A stretch of DNA of 64,000 nt. It comes from Coffea arabica. Taxonomy: Eukaryota > Streptophyta > Magnoliopsida > Gentianales > Rubiaceae. This document shows positions 23,801 through 47,504 of this stretch, one piece after another. The stretch lies in NCBI RefSeq assembly GCF_036785885.1, contig NC_092320.1:18043557-18107556 (forward strand). The letters run 5' to 3'. Every line of letters begins with the position of its first letter. Position 1 is the stretch's first letter. The notes below the pieces were generated by a model. The model was not told where the DNA came from and searched no databases. It saw only the letters and a program-made list of their open reading frames with translations. The position numbers were made by a program, and so were the translations under genes.

Positions 23801-25635
23801 CCTGGATTTCTTATGCACTAGTGCCATCAATTTAGAGAGAATGTTGTACACATTCATGCCCTGTCAAAAGATGCACTATATTTGTGTTATCTCCTGGGTT
23901 TTTCATTTGTTGCAACTGTTGCTTTATGTTTAAGCGTTGAGTTTCTATTGAATTTTACTGTGTTTTGCTGAAAATTTAGTTGATATATCTGGAAAACAGG
24001 TGCTGGGTTTTATTTGAATGCAAAGCAAGAGAAGTGGAAGAATTGGCGTATGTATGATTATGTTGTCAAGGAATTGCCGACTCTCCTTAGTGAAAACTTT
24101 CCTCAACTTGATATATCTCGGGCATCCATATCTGGTCATTCTATGGGTGGTCATGGAGCACTAACAATTTACCTGAAAAATCTGGAAAAATATAAGGTCA
24201 TTTTTTTTCTTGGTGATATTGCCTTCTTGTGAAGTTAAAAATAATAATAACAATAAATAAATAAATCACTTCTTGGGAATTTGATGTTGAATATTATAGC
24301 TGCAAGAGAGGATTTGTTAATGAATGATAGGTCTTCTTGTTCCAATTTGAGCTCTGCGAGCCTTCAGATGTTAATCCTATAAACAAAAATTCAAAAAATG
24401 TCTGAAATTTACTGCATTTTCCAGTTCCCTTGGTGTTCTCCTAACCATAGAGAACAAGTTTATGTTCTGTTTCTCTGTTAATGAATTCTTTATTGTCATT
24501 GATATTTTTCTCCATTCTCTCAGTCTGTTTCAGCTTTTGCACCAATTGTCAATCCTATGAATTGTCCCTGGGGCCAGAAAGCTTTCACAAACTACCTGGG
24601 TGAAAATAAAGCTGACTGGGAGGTACAATCTTGAGTGTTACCCTTTGGCATGACATGTTGAATTGCTGTTAAGTTGACATCTTAGATGTTATTGCTACGG
24701 TAACTGTGCAGGAATATGATGCCACTTTGCTTGTATCAAAATTCAAAGATGTTTCCGCCACCATTTTAATTGATCAGGTAACAACTTAATGTTTGTCATT
24801 AAATTAATTTTGCACAAATATATCAGACTTTTATCTTTCTGATTTTTCTAGTTCTCCGAGAAACTGTGCACCCTGAAAAATAATAGTCGGGTATATTTTC
24901 CTTTTGTTCCTGTTGCATTTTACAATTACCACTTCAGAATTGGTCTCACTGGCTGTGCCTCTTTTGGTGAATATTGAACTTTGCACTTCACTTTCAATAT
25001 GCGGATAATTATCAATGTATCACTCTATAAGCTATGAGTTTTAACTATCAGGATGACATCAAGAATGGTCTTCTGATTTTGTTAGCAGCGCGCACATTTC
25101 TTTGTAGAATACAAGAACCAAAACAATTGATAATTTTGAGTTCTTGGCTGCAAGATATCTTATAGCATTTTGGACATGAGCTCGAGAGCTTAGCAGTGGT
25201 ACTTGTAGAAGGTTTTTTCTACTCATGTTGATATGCTTCTCTCTGTTGGCATCGACAATTTTTCCCTCGTATCTTTGCATGTTAAGACATAGGGAACCGC
25301 CGCTCCATTGATCAAGTATGCTGTACTGAATCACGTCGCATGCAGGGAGAGGATGATAAAATTGTTGGTCTTTCGTTGTTGTAGCTATGTGGGAAAGAGA
25401 CGAATGAGAGAGTTCTTAGTGATTTCCTAACCAGCAATTTCACCTTTTTCAGGGAGAGGATGATAAATTCTTACATGATCAGCTGCTGCCAAACAATTTC
25501 GCAGAAGCCTGCAGGAGTGCCACTGTTCCACTTCTCTTGCGTATGCAGCCTGGTTATGATCACTCCTACTACTTCATTGCCACCTTTATCGATGATCATA
25601 TTCGACACCATGCTCAAGCCCTTTCTGTAGTGTAA
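20814..25635 (+). CDS. SFGH: S-formylglutathione hydrolase (esterase D type)
   Basis: Hydrolyses S-formylglutathione to glutathione and formate, the second step of glutathione-dependent formaldehyde detoxification; cytosolic serine hydrolase. Exons: 20814..20960, 22047..22164, 23703..23750, 24000..24196, 24524..24622, 24712..24777, 25453..25635. All are GT-AG and sum to 858 nt (285 aa, the usual size). 20814 is the first in-frame ATG of exon 1. Seen in the translation: [14 protein letters not shown] near the N-terminus, [14 protein letters not shown] (oxyanion region), nucleophile elbow [13 protein letters not shown] in exon 4, [27 protein letters not shown] holding the acid residue, and [16 protein letters not shown] holding the catalytic His in exon 7. 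Exon 3 is only 48 nt. A decoy copy of the exon 7 acceptor lies upstream in intron 6. Confidence 0.96.
25343..25360 (+). repeat. Decoy duplicate of SFGH exon 7 start inside intron 6
   Basis: CAGGGAGAGGATGATAAA is repeated exactly at 25450-25467, the true intron 6/exon 7 junction, 107 bases downstream. If used as an acceptor, the frame [12 protein letters not shown] ends at a stop, so the upstream copy is unlikely to be productive. Confidence 0.8.
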
Positions 25636-25974
25636 TGACACAAGTATAGGTTGTGAAGCTTTCAAGTCTCCTGGCTTTAATTTCAAAATGTTCTGAGCTT
25701 TTAGTTGCTCAGCTACTTGGTTTCCGATAAATTGTTTCCTTGGAGACCTATTCACACTCGGATGGGGTGTGCAGGAGTAACTTGGGGGGAAGTGAAATGC
25801 CTTTAATATGTTATATTGATCTTTGACTTTAAATGGTTTGCCTTTTGTTACATTTTTAGTCGAGTGCAATGATGAAAAGCTTGTGGGTGCGCTCTGAGCT
25901 TTATCAAAATTCAATGGCTCTGTATGGATCGCGTTGTTTTCCACGTACTTATTTTTAGAATCCACATTAAAAAC
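25636..25974 (+). other. SFGH 3' flank
   Basis: Probable 3' UTR and downstream region of SFGH, converging on INO80. No second gene is supported; open frames on the minus strand here are antisense shadows of exon 7. Confidence 0.4.
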
Positions 25975-25978
25975 ATTC

Positions 25979-26375
25979 CAAAATTTAACCTTCCCCCTTC
26001 CACCCCCATCCCCCCTTCCTTTTCCCCAAGATTTTGGTAGCGAGGACGGGAAGGGAGGACCAGGGAAGGGAGGGGAGGGGAGGAACGGGGAGGGGGAGAG
26101 GGAGGGACGCGGAAGGAGTAGAAGAGGGAGGAGGGAGTGGTGGCAGTTGGGGGTGTGTGATGCTCGTGGATGATTATGACAAGGAGAGTCAAAAAAATTT
26201 AACCACCCCCCCCCCCTTCTCCTTCTTTCCCCCAAGAGGTTGGTCACGAGGACGGAGAGGGAAGGGAGGAACGGGGAGGAGGAAGGAGGGAAGAGTAGAA
26301 GAGGGAGGAGGGCACGGTGGCAGCTGGTGGTACGCGGTACTCGTGGATGATTATGGCAAGGAGAGTTAAAATTTT
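25979..26375. repeat. Two-copy C-rich/G-rich tandem repeat between SFGH and INO80
   Basis: Each unit (about 210 bp) opens with an AAATTTAACC box and a C-rich block, then a long G/A-rich block, and closes with CGTGGATGATTATG followed by CAAGGAGAGT. Unit starts are near 25981 and 26193. The polypurine block has many runs of three or more G (G-quadruplex potential) and can pair with the C-rich block. No protein is credible, although composition creates long open frames on both strands. Confidence 0.75.
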
Positions 26376-27103
26376 TTTTTAAAACATCTAACTAAAATTT
26401 TAAATTTTAAAAATACCCAAAAAGATAATTAGAATGACAAGTTTTTCACGTACAGTACTAATTTTTGAGAAAACACATAATTCATATAGAGATATTGTTC
26501 CTGAATTCCTTTCTAATCTATTATTCAAATATACCTGCCAATAATCCCTAATTTAATATGCAAATACATTGCCTTGTGCTCCAGCATTGGTGACCAAAGG
26601 CCAGCACAAATTTTTGTCTCCAAGGTTTGCACGCGTGCTGCCCGGAAATGCCTCAAAAAGACCTTACACGCTCATCTACTTTCTCATCATCAGAGCCTAG
26701 TCTCAGATTTTTGGATTTCATTCAATATATCATGTATGAAATGGGAGTTTCCATGCCCACAACGCTCGTCAGCATCAGTACTGGACCGGTTACAAAATTC
26801 AGTTCTCTACCATCTAACAAAATGCTTTTACAGCCCCTAAACGAGACAAGGATGAGCCCTACTATACATCTTCTATATTTCCATATATAATAGCAAGGTA
26901 TCAGGAAGTAAATATCCTACCCAATAATCTAATCTGTACAGCGCTGCTACAAAATCCTCCGTGCTTTTATCAGGTCCGGCTATAGCAAGCAGCACGCCGC
27001 ATTAAGGGAAGCCCGAGTCTCCGGTCACCCTCACATCAAATTTTTGCTTTCGTGGTGCAAGAAAGAGCTGCAGCTTGACAATGAAGATGATCCCCTATGG
27101 ATA
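26376..27103 (-). other. INO80 3' flank and probable 3' UTR
   Basis: Lies immediately after the INO80 stop codon on the minus strand. No coding sequence recognised. Confidence 0.4.
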
Positions 27104-39434
<12,331 letters not shown>

Positions 39435-39875
39435 GAGCTATTCTGCTGTAAGAATAAGGGTCGGAGCCCCAGGTTTATGACGAGCATTGGGGCATGAAAA
39501 ATGAATAAGATATAGTAGTAAAAGTAGCAGTAGCAGAAGATGAGGAGGCTGAGAACTACGTCGAAAAGAGCGAGAACCCTAACCCTAGAGGAGATAGTGG
39601 AGAAAGATAAGGGAAAGGGTGGTCTTGGGGAGAGAAAGAAGATGAGAGAAGAAGGGGCGTACGCAGAGCTGGAGAACATTGGTCCGTGCTAACGTGCACC
39701 GGGTACGGTGCTATAGGCTAACCTGCGCTACTCTGTGTGTATGTGTGCGTTTGTGTGTGAGAGCTTTTCTTTTCTGTTCCTTGGATGGGTTGAGGAAAGT
39801 GATCGGGCTTCGATCAGCTACGGCCGTGACGCGTTGTCAAATGCTACTCCCGTCACAGGGGTTCATGAGCAAAGG
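39435..39875 (-). promoter_or_regulatory. INO80 5' UTR and proximal promoter
   Basis: Region directly upstream of the INO80 start codon; GC-richer than surrounding DNA, with a short TG-rich stretch near 39735-39760. A SINE begins 457 bases upstream of the ATG. No TATA box is evident, which would fit a housekeeping-type promoter; that is inference. Confidence 0.4.
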
Positions 39876-39890
39876 CACAGAGCTGTAGTC

Positions 39891-40077
39891 TTTTTTCTTT
39901 TTTCTTTTTTTTTTCTGATGGGCCGGGTATCCGGGCCTTCGGGCCGACAACTCCCACTCCGACTCGGGAGAGGAGGCCCCACTCCACTCCGAGCACGGTA
40001 GTAAGGGGGCTCAAACCCTGGTTATCCAGGTAAGCCTACCATACCCTAAAAAAGGGGAGCTGATCGCTCGAATCTGA
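39891..40077 (-). mobile_element. tRNA-derived SINE on the minus strand
   Basis: Read on the minus strand it has an A-box-like TAGGCTTACCTGG, a B-box-like GGGTTTGAGCCCC and a GC-rich body, and ends in an A-rich tail (T-rich at 39891-39915 on plus). Imperfect 15-bp target duplications flank it: CACAGAGCTGTAGTC at 39876-39890 and CATAGAACGGTAGTC at 40078-40092 (12 of 15 matching). Length about 187 bp. Confidence 0.75.
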
Positions 40078-40092
40078 CATAGAACGGTAGTC

Positions 40093-41880
40093 ATTATCAC
40101 ATACTATATTTTAACAAGATCTTGATCATCCGTCCAATTCATGTCAAAAATTAATCTGACGATTTAAACCTCTCCTTGATCCAAATACTATATATTGCAA
40201 CAGATATCCTTCCTTTTTTTTTCCCCTAATTTTTTGGGTAAGTTTTCCCAATTCACACCTCCTTGTCATAATTTTTTTAAAAAAAAATCTCTCATTAAAA
40301 AGTGGATTAGTTTCAAATCATAAAGGAATCTAATTTTGATGTAGATATAAGATATTAACATGTTATAATTGTTAAAGCAAATAATTAAAATAGAGCCAAG
40401 AAATTACTTATATTCATTGTGTTAAAACATAGGAGCATAATTATAATTAATTCTACTTTACACTTTAACCATTCTCATTGAATTTGTTTTTTCATTGTTT
40501 TGTTTTGAACACTTCACATTCTAACATATTAAAAGGCTATATACCATTCTACAATTTGCATATGACAGGACGAATTTCTTGATAAAAAAAAAAAAAAAAG
40601 GGACCTCCAAAGGTTCCACCACTATTATATTCATGATTTTTACCAAGTGAGCAAGGTTTTTCTTGGGTGATTTCTGCTATGAAGCTGTTGGAAGTTTGAT
40701 TGTTGGTAATTTCAAGCACCTTCAATAGCTTCATCCATCCTTTTAGCATATGACTGGATTTATCATTTGAACTTATTGGGATTTAGCTTCATGTACTTTA
40801 TCCTCACCCGTTTCAAGGGTATGACAGGAAAGTTTTAAGGCCACAAAAAGCTTTGCAATTATTTTGAGGACCAAATGGCAAGTTGATATGTACTAGTTAG
40901 TATTTTGCAATTGACCCTTAATCTTGTGATTGTGCAGACGCGGATTCACTTGGAAAGATCGAAATTCTCAAAGCAGACGATGAAAGTTGGAATTGTTTCA
41001 AGTAGCACGGAAATTATCCTAGGCGTTCTTTTTTTCACCACCCATCTCATTTCCCGGCGAAAACTTCATACCTTATATTTCATTTTACCGTCCAATACTC
41101 CTTTAACCCTATGATACCTTCATACCTTGTATGTTATGAAAACTCTTTTTAGCAGTTTGCATGACCTTTTTTCAAGCACTACTTCTGAACAAGGCGATCA
41201 ATTAAGGCATCCCATTTTAGGTAAGATCAGTAATTCAATTATTTGAGTAGTTAGTTACCGACTTTGTTTCTTGTTCTGGCGAAGTGCAGATTGAGTACAT
41301 AGGGTTTAAGTGGAAATTCCATAGAAATACCATTTGCATCTTCTCACGTTTGGGTTTGGGAGTAACTTTCCCATCCAAAAATGATGAAAACCCTTCATAA
41401 TAAAGCTGAACTTTGTTGGGTTTTTTTTTCCGTAAAAGAAAAAGGTTTTGGTGGATTCAACTCTACTCACCATCACAGATCAATATATGACTCCAGAATT
41501 ATAGGTCGCTTACAAAGGTTCCACCAACACAACTCTCACATTAATAATGGATATCGAATACACAATTTTTTTTGTAAAAAAATAATCCGTTCTTGTCAAG
41601 TAAATCAATTTGTGTTGGCGCAAAACTTTGTTGGTGTTAAGAGTGTTCCAAAAACTATCGGAATTCAACCTATGCTATTTTGAATGAAATTTCCCAAGTA
41701 CAGCCTGTACTTCATCTGTTTTCTGAAGAATCCCAGTGCTCTTTTAAGTGAGGTTGTGAAGAGCAAACGGAGACAAAAAGCTTGTGAGAAAGAGGGTAGC
41801 AACCTCAAGATTTGCAGCACTATGTATACTTTTGCATAGAAATTAAACTTCCAATTTAATTGTTGTGAAATTTGGAGCAA
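40093..41880. other. Intergenic, nothing recognised
   Basis: No conserved protein, RNA or repeat could be assigned. A 100-codon open frame at 41381-41683 has no recognisable similarity and lacks supporting features. Confidence 0.4.
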
Positions 41881-41886
41881 ATCTTA

Positions 41887-42017
41887 TATACACTGATAAT
41901 GCATACATTATTATGGTTGGATACATGACACATGAGCAAAATTTGAAATGTAATTTTAAATTTAGATGAGTTGTCATGTATCCAATGATGATGTTGTATA
42001 CACTGTTAATGTATAAA
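41887..42017. repeat. Foldback structure
   Basis: TTGGATACATGACA at 41917-41930 is exactly inverted at 41972-41985, with TATACACTG(A/T)TAATG direct repeats just outside (about 41887 and 41998). It resembles the core of a small MITE; no TSD assigned. Confidence 0.6.
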
Positions 42018-42180
42018 AGATTAATCTTGAAATTTATTTTATCCCCTTAAATTGTTTGTCGAAGCACAAAAGACGTGTAAGTGCTCCATCAAATCTTGTG
42101 TAGAAATTAAAGAAATTTGGCAAATTATAAAGTTTTTAATGGGGATGGCAATTGGGCTTTACGAGCTAAAACTCGGCTCA

Positions 42181-42211
<31 letters not shown>
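42181..42211. repeat. Poly(A) tract of about 30 bases
   Basis: Uninterrupted A run followed by GAAGG. It may mark the end of a retroposed sequence, but no body or TSD was recognised upstream. Confidence 0.8.
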
Positions 42212-42213
<2 letters not shown>

Positions 42214-43101
42214 AGGTAATGGACCGGGCGTTTCGGTAGTAGACTCATCTAATGAGGCTTATACTCAACAGGTGAATAGATTGGGACTTCAGGCTCACTT
42301 CGGGTTGCGTCCAAAATTACAATTAATACGTAATTATGTATTTACCATCATATTTTTAAAATTAAATTATAATACATATATTATTATATACAATTATTGA
42401 ATTGTAGACATTATTATATGAATTAATCTTTCATATATTGTCAGTATATACACTTACATATCTAGATGTATGTTACATTATCTCAATTTGAATTTAAACA
42501 GCAAATTTTATATATGTGATATACATTAAAACTTGTTAGTGTATGCACTTACAATACATGAAAGGTTTACGCTTATTATATATACAACCAACATATTTTT
42601 ATAAATAATTACATGAGCAGGGCTTTAGTCAAGCTGAGCCTTGTTAAACCTTCAACTCACCATTAAATTAGGTTTATATTTAGGGCCGAATTTTATCCAG
42701 CCAAATAAGACACGCGGTTTGGCCCTATATTTTAGACCGGATGAGCCGAGTTTAGGCTGGCCTGGTCGGCTGGTCCTACTACAGTTTTAGTGTTTTAAAT
42801 TGGTTGACTTTATGAAATTTTAAAATAAGGTCATGATACATATACACGCACATTAATAGGTTGGGTTTGCCATATTTTCTATACTAGGGAGAAGGCCCAT
42901 GCAAAGCACGAGAGTTTTATACCTGTAGTGTTGTTAAATAATTTGGTTATGTTGGACAATTTATTTTTCCCTCAGGTAGGGCATATTGTTAATGGTAGTA
43001 AAAAATGTCATTCTATGTGTAGATAAAACATTGCATACTATTATAGTGGATAAACAGTTGAGAGAATTATAATAGTTGTAGATTGGATTGAGAGTTAATG
43101 T
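42212..43101. other. AT-rich intergenic DNA
   Basis: No gene recognised. Contains diverged GAGCCGAG/CTCGGCTC-type motifs near 42165-42185 and 42720-42770 that may be the remnants of a TIR element. Confidence 0.35.
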
Positions 43102-43219
43102 TGTGTTTGGATTGTAAATTATTTGAGATAATTTTGTGAAAAAAGTACTGTAACATTTTTTTGATATGATGTATGTGAGATAGAAAGATGATTGAAAAAT
43201 GTGTTGATTATGCAAGCAA
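43102..43219. mobile_element. Diverged copy of the 3989-4169 MITE family
   Basis: Begins GTGTTTGGATTGTAAATTATTT and contains the family core (TACTGTAACATTTTTT, GATGTATGTGAGATA, GATGATTGAAAAATGTG). The right terminus is lost. Confidence 0.6.
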
Positions 43220-43727
43220 ATTAGTATATGTAAATAAGGTGTAATAAGTCGTAGCCTTGAGATAGATTGATAGATAGTTAAAGTCGTAGTCTTGAGAGGT
43301 AAGTAAATAGCTAAGGCAGCAATTTTGCAATCCTTTAGATGACATAGGGATGAAAAAGGACACGATTAGATTTTTGCTTCTCTAGGTTGGCGGTTGAGCT
43401 TCTTCAGAAGAGTTTTGAGTTTCAGTAATTGTGGTTAGAACTTCTGGAGTGGAGCTTGGTTCAATTGTTACTTCCAAAGACTTTTGTTTCATGTGTTCAA
43501 TTAAATTCAGTAAGAAAATAACAGAGCATAATACTAAATTTTTTTATGTATAATACTATAATAAAATTTTTGACAATACCTCAAAAAAACACCTAATTCA
43601 TAAAGACCGAAATCTTTTTTTTTTTTTTTAACAGTAGCCTTGTGCATAAATCAAAACAATGTTCTTGTGCCTTACGCGAGCTCGCAATTAATCTATACTA
43701 ATTTGCTGGATATTTACCTATTCTTTT

Positions 43728-43897
43728 TACGCAATCCTTACGGGGCTCGACTAATTCCCTGCGGTCCGGGCTCGACGCCCCAACCCGACCCAAGGGCGAT
43801 AAGTGCGCGGAGGAATCCAACAGAGCGGAGAGTCGAACTCGGGACCTAAAGATTACCTGTGGGAGGAGCTACCGCTGGACCATTCACGCGGGGGCAA
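43728..43897 (-). mobile_element. tRNA-derived SINE fragment, minus strand
   Basis: Reverse strand shows GGTCCAGCGGTAGCTCCTCC (A-box-like), then CCCGAGTTCGACTCTCC (B-box-like) and a GC-rich body ending near GAGCCCCGTAAGG. The surrounding DNA is AT-rich, so the compositional step is sharp. A T run at 43614-43629 could belong to its tail, but no convincing target duplication was found. Confidence 0.65.
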
Positions 43898-44279
43898 GTA
43901 CTATTGTTGAAACGAACAATTTTGTGCAAGCATAGACAAACTAACATCCTGGTTTGATCCTAACTAAACTGTGCCTTGGACATGCAACTAGACTCTCATA
44001 ATTTATTTTTGACAGCAAAGCTTGTAACCAAATTCAAAGTGCGTAAACTCAATGATACAACCGAATGGGAACTAAGCGGGATTAAACAACATAGATCATA
44101 AGCTCATCAAGAAATGCTAAAGGGTAGCCTAAACGTCTAAAGAAAGCAGTGAAGGTTTCATGCGTTTTTTTAAGCCCCCTTAACTCCAAGGATCCACAAA
44201 CTCCTCAATCACGTATTTCACAATGGGTAGCGCACCTCTGTAGGACAAAGATTGCAACCCTAACGAGTAATCAAATTTA
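43898..44279. other. Intergenic, nothing recognised
   Basis: No coding or repeat feature could be assigned. Confidence 0.4.
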
Positions 44280-44529
44280 TGCTCTGTTTGATAATTCGAT
44301 TCAACACTTAAATTTAATGGATTCAGATCGTTTGACAACAAAAAATTGGACATCTGAATTGATTAAGTGACACTGAATATTCTAGATAAAACTCGCCCCC
44401 AAAATTAAGTGATAAATTATTCACTTATCACTGAATGTAATATGCACTCAAATACCTCATATTTAATACTTAAGAATTCAATAATTTAAAAAATTTAAAC
44501 TTCAGATTTCAGTTTTATCAAACGCACCC
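44280..44529. mobile_element. Tourist-like MITE with TTA flanks
   Basis: A 250-bp element with ends TGCTCTGTTTGATAA and (inverted) GGGTGCGTTTGATAA, flanked by TTA at 44277-44279 and 44530-44532, as expected for PIF/Harbinger-derived elements. Internal GGGGGCGAGTTTT-type and CAAAATTAAGTGATAAA motifs are shared with the interrupted copy at 46699-48310 (inverted orientation). Confidence 0.75.
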
Positions 44530-44534
44530 TTAGT

Positions 44535-44700
44535 CTCCTCCAATTGTGATCAACCTAAAATTAAGTAATAAACTATTCACTTATTACTGGATGTGATATA
44601 CACTCAAATGTATTATATTTAATACTTAATAATTCAATAATTTAAAAAATTTAAACTTCAGATTTCAGTTTTATCAAACGCCTCCTCCAATTGTGATCAA
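44535..44700. repeat. Local 147-bp duplication of MITE right part
   Basis: CTCCTCCAATTGTGATCAAC at 44535 recurs at 44682, and the stretch between repeats the right half of the adjacent MITE (AATTAAGTAATAAACTATTC to TTTTATCAAACG). Confidence 0.8.
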
Positions 44701-46225
44701 CTGAAGCAACTAAAGTCAGTGTAAATAAATGCCTCTTGAAAATAATTCTTCAATCCATGTCTTTTCAACCAATATAGATCAGACATAAACTTGGTTGTAT
44801 TTTGTGCCAAACACTATACACAAAGGGGTTGTTTGGTAAGTGGATATGAAGGGCAGAAATGGATATCAGGTTTAATGATACTCGTAGCTATTTTTTGTAG
44901 GCTATTGTACGTAGGAATTAATTAATAGGGATGAAAATGCTAAATTCTTTCTTTCTCCTATGATTATCGGTCTGTATCTTGGGTCTCAAATTGATTAACT
45001 TATTAATGAAATAAATCCCATCTCACTTCCAACCAGACACGGAAGGAGGAATGACTAAAATTCACATAATCACACAGTTAGTGGGGTTTATGATTCTGAC
45101 ACCGACTGCTCTTCGGATTCCGATTCCAGAATGCGATGCAAACACCTCCTAAGTTATATATAACATGCAAAAAGAATATGGTGAGGAACAAGCCGGCACT
45201 ACAATATATGGGGAATGGTAAGGATGAACAAGCCGGCACTACAATAATTTGAGAGAACAACACAACGGGGTGTAATGCCTTTATTATGTCTAACAATTAT
45301 ACCCTCTCCTACAGTGGGAATGTAATAACCATGATGCGATATCATCATGATCATTACACGCATAATAGCTACGATTATGGGTACCATTTGACAATATGTT
45401 AAAAGTTTTAAATTTTACGGAATATGTATCGTGACTTATTAAATAATATATGTGCGTGTATACACGCATGTGTATGATTTAATTGTGAATTCATATTATT
45501 ACTCTCTTTAGAGTGTAATTTATAACGACAGATCAGAAATCGTGTAATAAAAGATGAGATACATATGTGTTACTCTCCAAGTAGTGTGTAATTCATCGTG
45601 GATCCCTTCAAATAAACAAGCACATGTATTCAAGCACTGCATTGGTGGAGGCATCTCTTCAATCATATGACAGGTCAAGATGCAAGGATAGTAAAAGATA
45701 TATAGACTCTAAAAAATTATAAAATGTCCTCGCACGTCTTCCCGTCATGCTACTTGCCAAATACATTTGCTTAAAATATAAGAACCAAATGGCAAGAAAA
45801 GGATTAAAAAAACAGGTCAGTTGAGTGCACTTTTGGACTTTAAGAATTGCTGCCCACATTTCAAACCGAGTTTAGCGCCGCGTTGTATCAAATGAAATGG
45901 ACAGTCAACTATATGTTAAGAGTCAATATCTATGGATTCTTTACTAAGAATGATAAGATTTACTTAGTAAGTAAGACCTTATTGCCTGGTATTTTCTTTT
46001 TTTTTTTCCCCAAACGTTACTGCTTAATAATTTGAAGTTTGTTTTACCCAACTCATCCCAGGAAAATAAACCAAGTGAAGGAAAGAAAATAATAGAGAAG
46101 TTAGTAGATGTTTTATGTAACAATTAGAATTTTACAATGCCCTGATGGCGCGCGAGGCCTATGGTTATTTTATTTGCAAAAAGTTTTTATGCTATGAAAT
46201 TCAAGGGGATGAAGATTGTGCTCGA
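44701..46225. other. AT-rich intergenic DNA
   Basis: No gene supported. GAACAAGCCGGCACTACAAT is repeated at about 45187 and 45228, a small 42-bp-spaced duplication. Other open frames are short and unsupported. Confidence 0.4.
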
Positions 46226-46395
46226 ATAGAAGGTTGTTTAGAAAAATTTATTAGATCAACATTATAACTCTTTTTTTTTTTGTGATGTATTACGTGTGAG
46301 ATAAAAAAAAATTGATAAAGTATAAAATAATTATGAAAAATATATTTATGATGTAAATAAAATAAATTTTACGAAAAAATGGATATCCAAACATG
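46226..46395. mobile_element. Diverged copy of the 3989-4169 MITE family
   Basis: Contains TTGTTTAGAAAAATTTATT, GTGATGTATTACGTGTGAGATAA and ATATTTATGATGTAAA, and ends GGATATCCAAACA, matching the family order. Termini are degraded. Confidence 0.55.
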
Positions 46396-47159
46396 TGTCA
46401 GAGTGCATTAATTAAAATGTTAAGGGTTGTATAATCAACTCATTAAGAAAAAAGCGAAATAGAAAGCAAGATCAGTCTCCTTGTGTCTAGTTTGGAGCTA
46501 CGATGCGTTTACAAAAAAAAAAAATAAAAAAAAAAAATTAAGAAGCGCTTTTAAATAATAAAAGTTCATTTAAAGTGTTTGGTAACTAATTTTTCGTGTT
46601 GTTGTAAGGAGGCTAATTTTTTATTAACTTAAAAACACTTGTATCAGAGTGCTCCTTGATAAGTAATCGTAGCCCAAATGGAGCTTTTGAGGGCCTTAGG
46701 GTGTGTTTGATAAAATTGAAGTCTGAAAATTAAAGTTTGAATCTATTAAATTTTTAAATTTTTAAATATTAAATTTAATACATTTGAGTGCATATCATTT
46801 TCAATGATAAGTAAATAGTTTATCACTTAATTTTGGGGGCAAGTTTTGTGTAGAAAATTTAATATCACTTAATTAATTCATATGTTCAATTTTGATTATT
46901 AAACTGTCTGCATATGTTAAGATCTGAATTCATTAAATTTAAGTGCTGAATTAAGGGCCTGTTTGGAACCTGAGTTTTTTGGGAGTTTGTCTAAAACTTT
47001 ACTGTAGTGTACTGTAGAAGTTTTTGAAAAATTTTGTAAGGTAAAAATTTTGTAGAAATTTTTGTAAGGTTTTTTTTCCTTTCTTTTTTTTTTCTTTTTC
47101 TCTTTCTCTTTCTCTTTCTTTTTCTTTTTCTTTCTTTCCTTTTTCTTTTTTTCTTCTTC

Positions 47160-47402
47160 TTCTTCTTCCCCATTACCTCCGCCGCCCCCTGCAAAAGCTC
47201 CCCCGTCGCTCCCCTCTGCCCGCAACCCCCTCCCCCACCCCTGCAAAAGCTCCCCCTCTCTCTCCCTCTGCCCGCCACCCCTCTGCCCGCAACCCCCCTC
47301 CCCCACCCCTGCAAAAGCTCCTCCCCCACCCCTGCAAAAGCTCCCCCTCTCTCTCCCTCTGCCCGCAACCCCCCTCCCCCACCCCCTACAAAAGCTCCCC
47401 CA
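47160..47402. repeat. C-rich minisatellite in the Pack-type element
   Basis: CACCCCTGCAAAAGCTCC recurs at least five times with CTCTCTCTCCCTCTGCCCGC spacers. Upstream (47070-47160) is a CTTT/TCTTC-rich tract. Confidence 0.85.
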
Positions 47403-47504
47403 CTCCAATACTGCCAACGACCTTTCTGCTACTGCACCCTCCAAATCCGCCATTGCGTCCACCACAACCCCAAGCCCCGGCTTCGACTGCGCCGACTTCC
47501 CATA

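Noticed and set aside
25471-26247. 258-codon open frame on the minus strand
   Set aside because: It is antisense to SFGH exon 7 and then runs through the purine/pyrimidine repeat; composition is low-complexity and matches no family.
41381-41683. 100-codon frame in intergenic DNA
   Set aside because: No recognisable domain, no splice or promoter context, average composition for random AT-rich sequence.
42150-42780. Retroposon ending in the 30-base A tract
   Set aside because: No target duplication, coding remnant or SINE boxes found next to the tract.
43614-43897. Extending the 43.7-kb SINE to the T run at 43614
   Set aside because: The sequence between 43630 and 43728 returns to AT-rich background and no TSD supports the longer boundary.
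46917-47465. 182-codon minus-strand frame rich in Gly and Lys
   Set aside because: Produced by the CTTT-rich tract and the C-rich minisatellite of the TIR element; no start or domain support.
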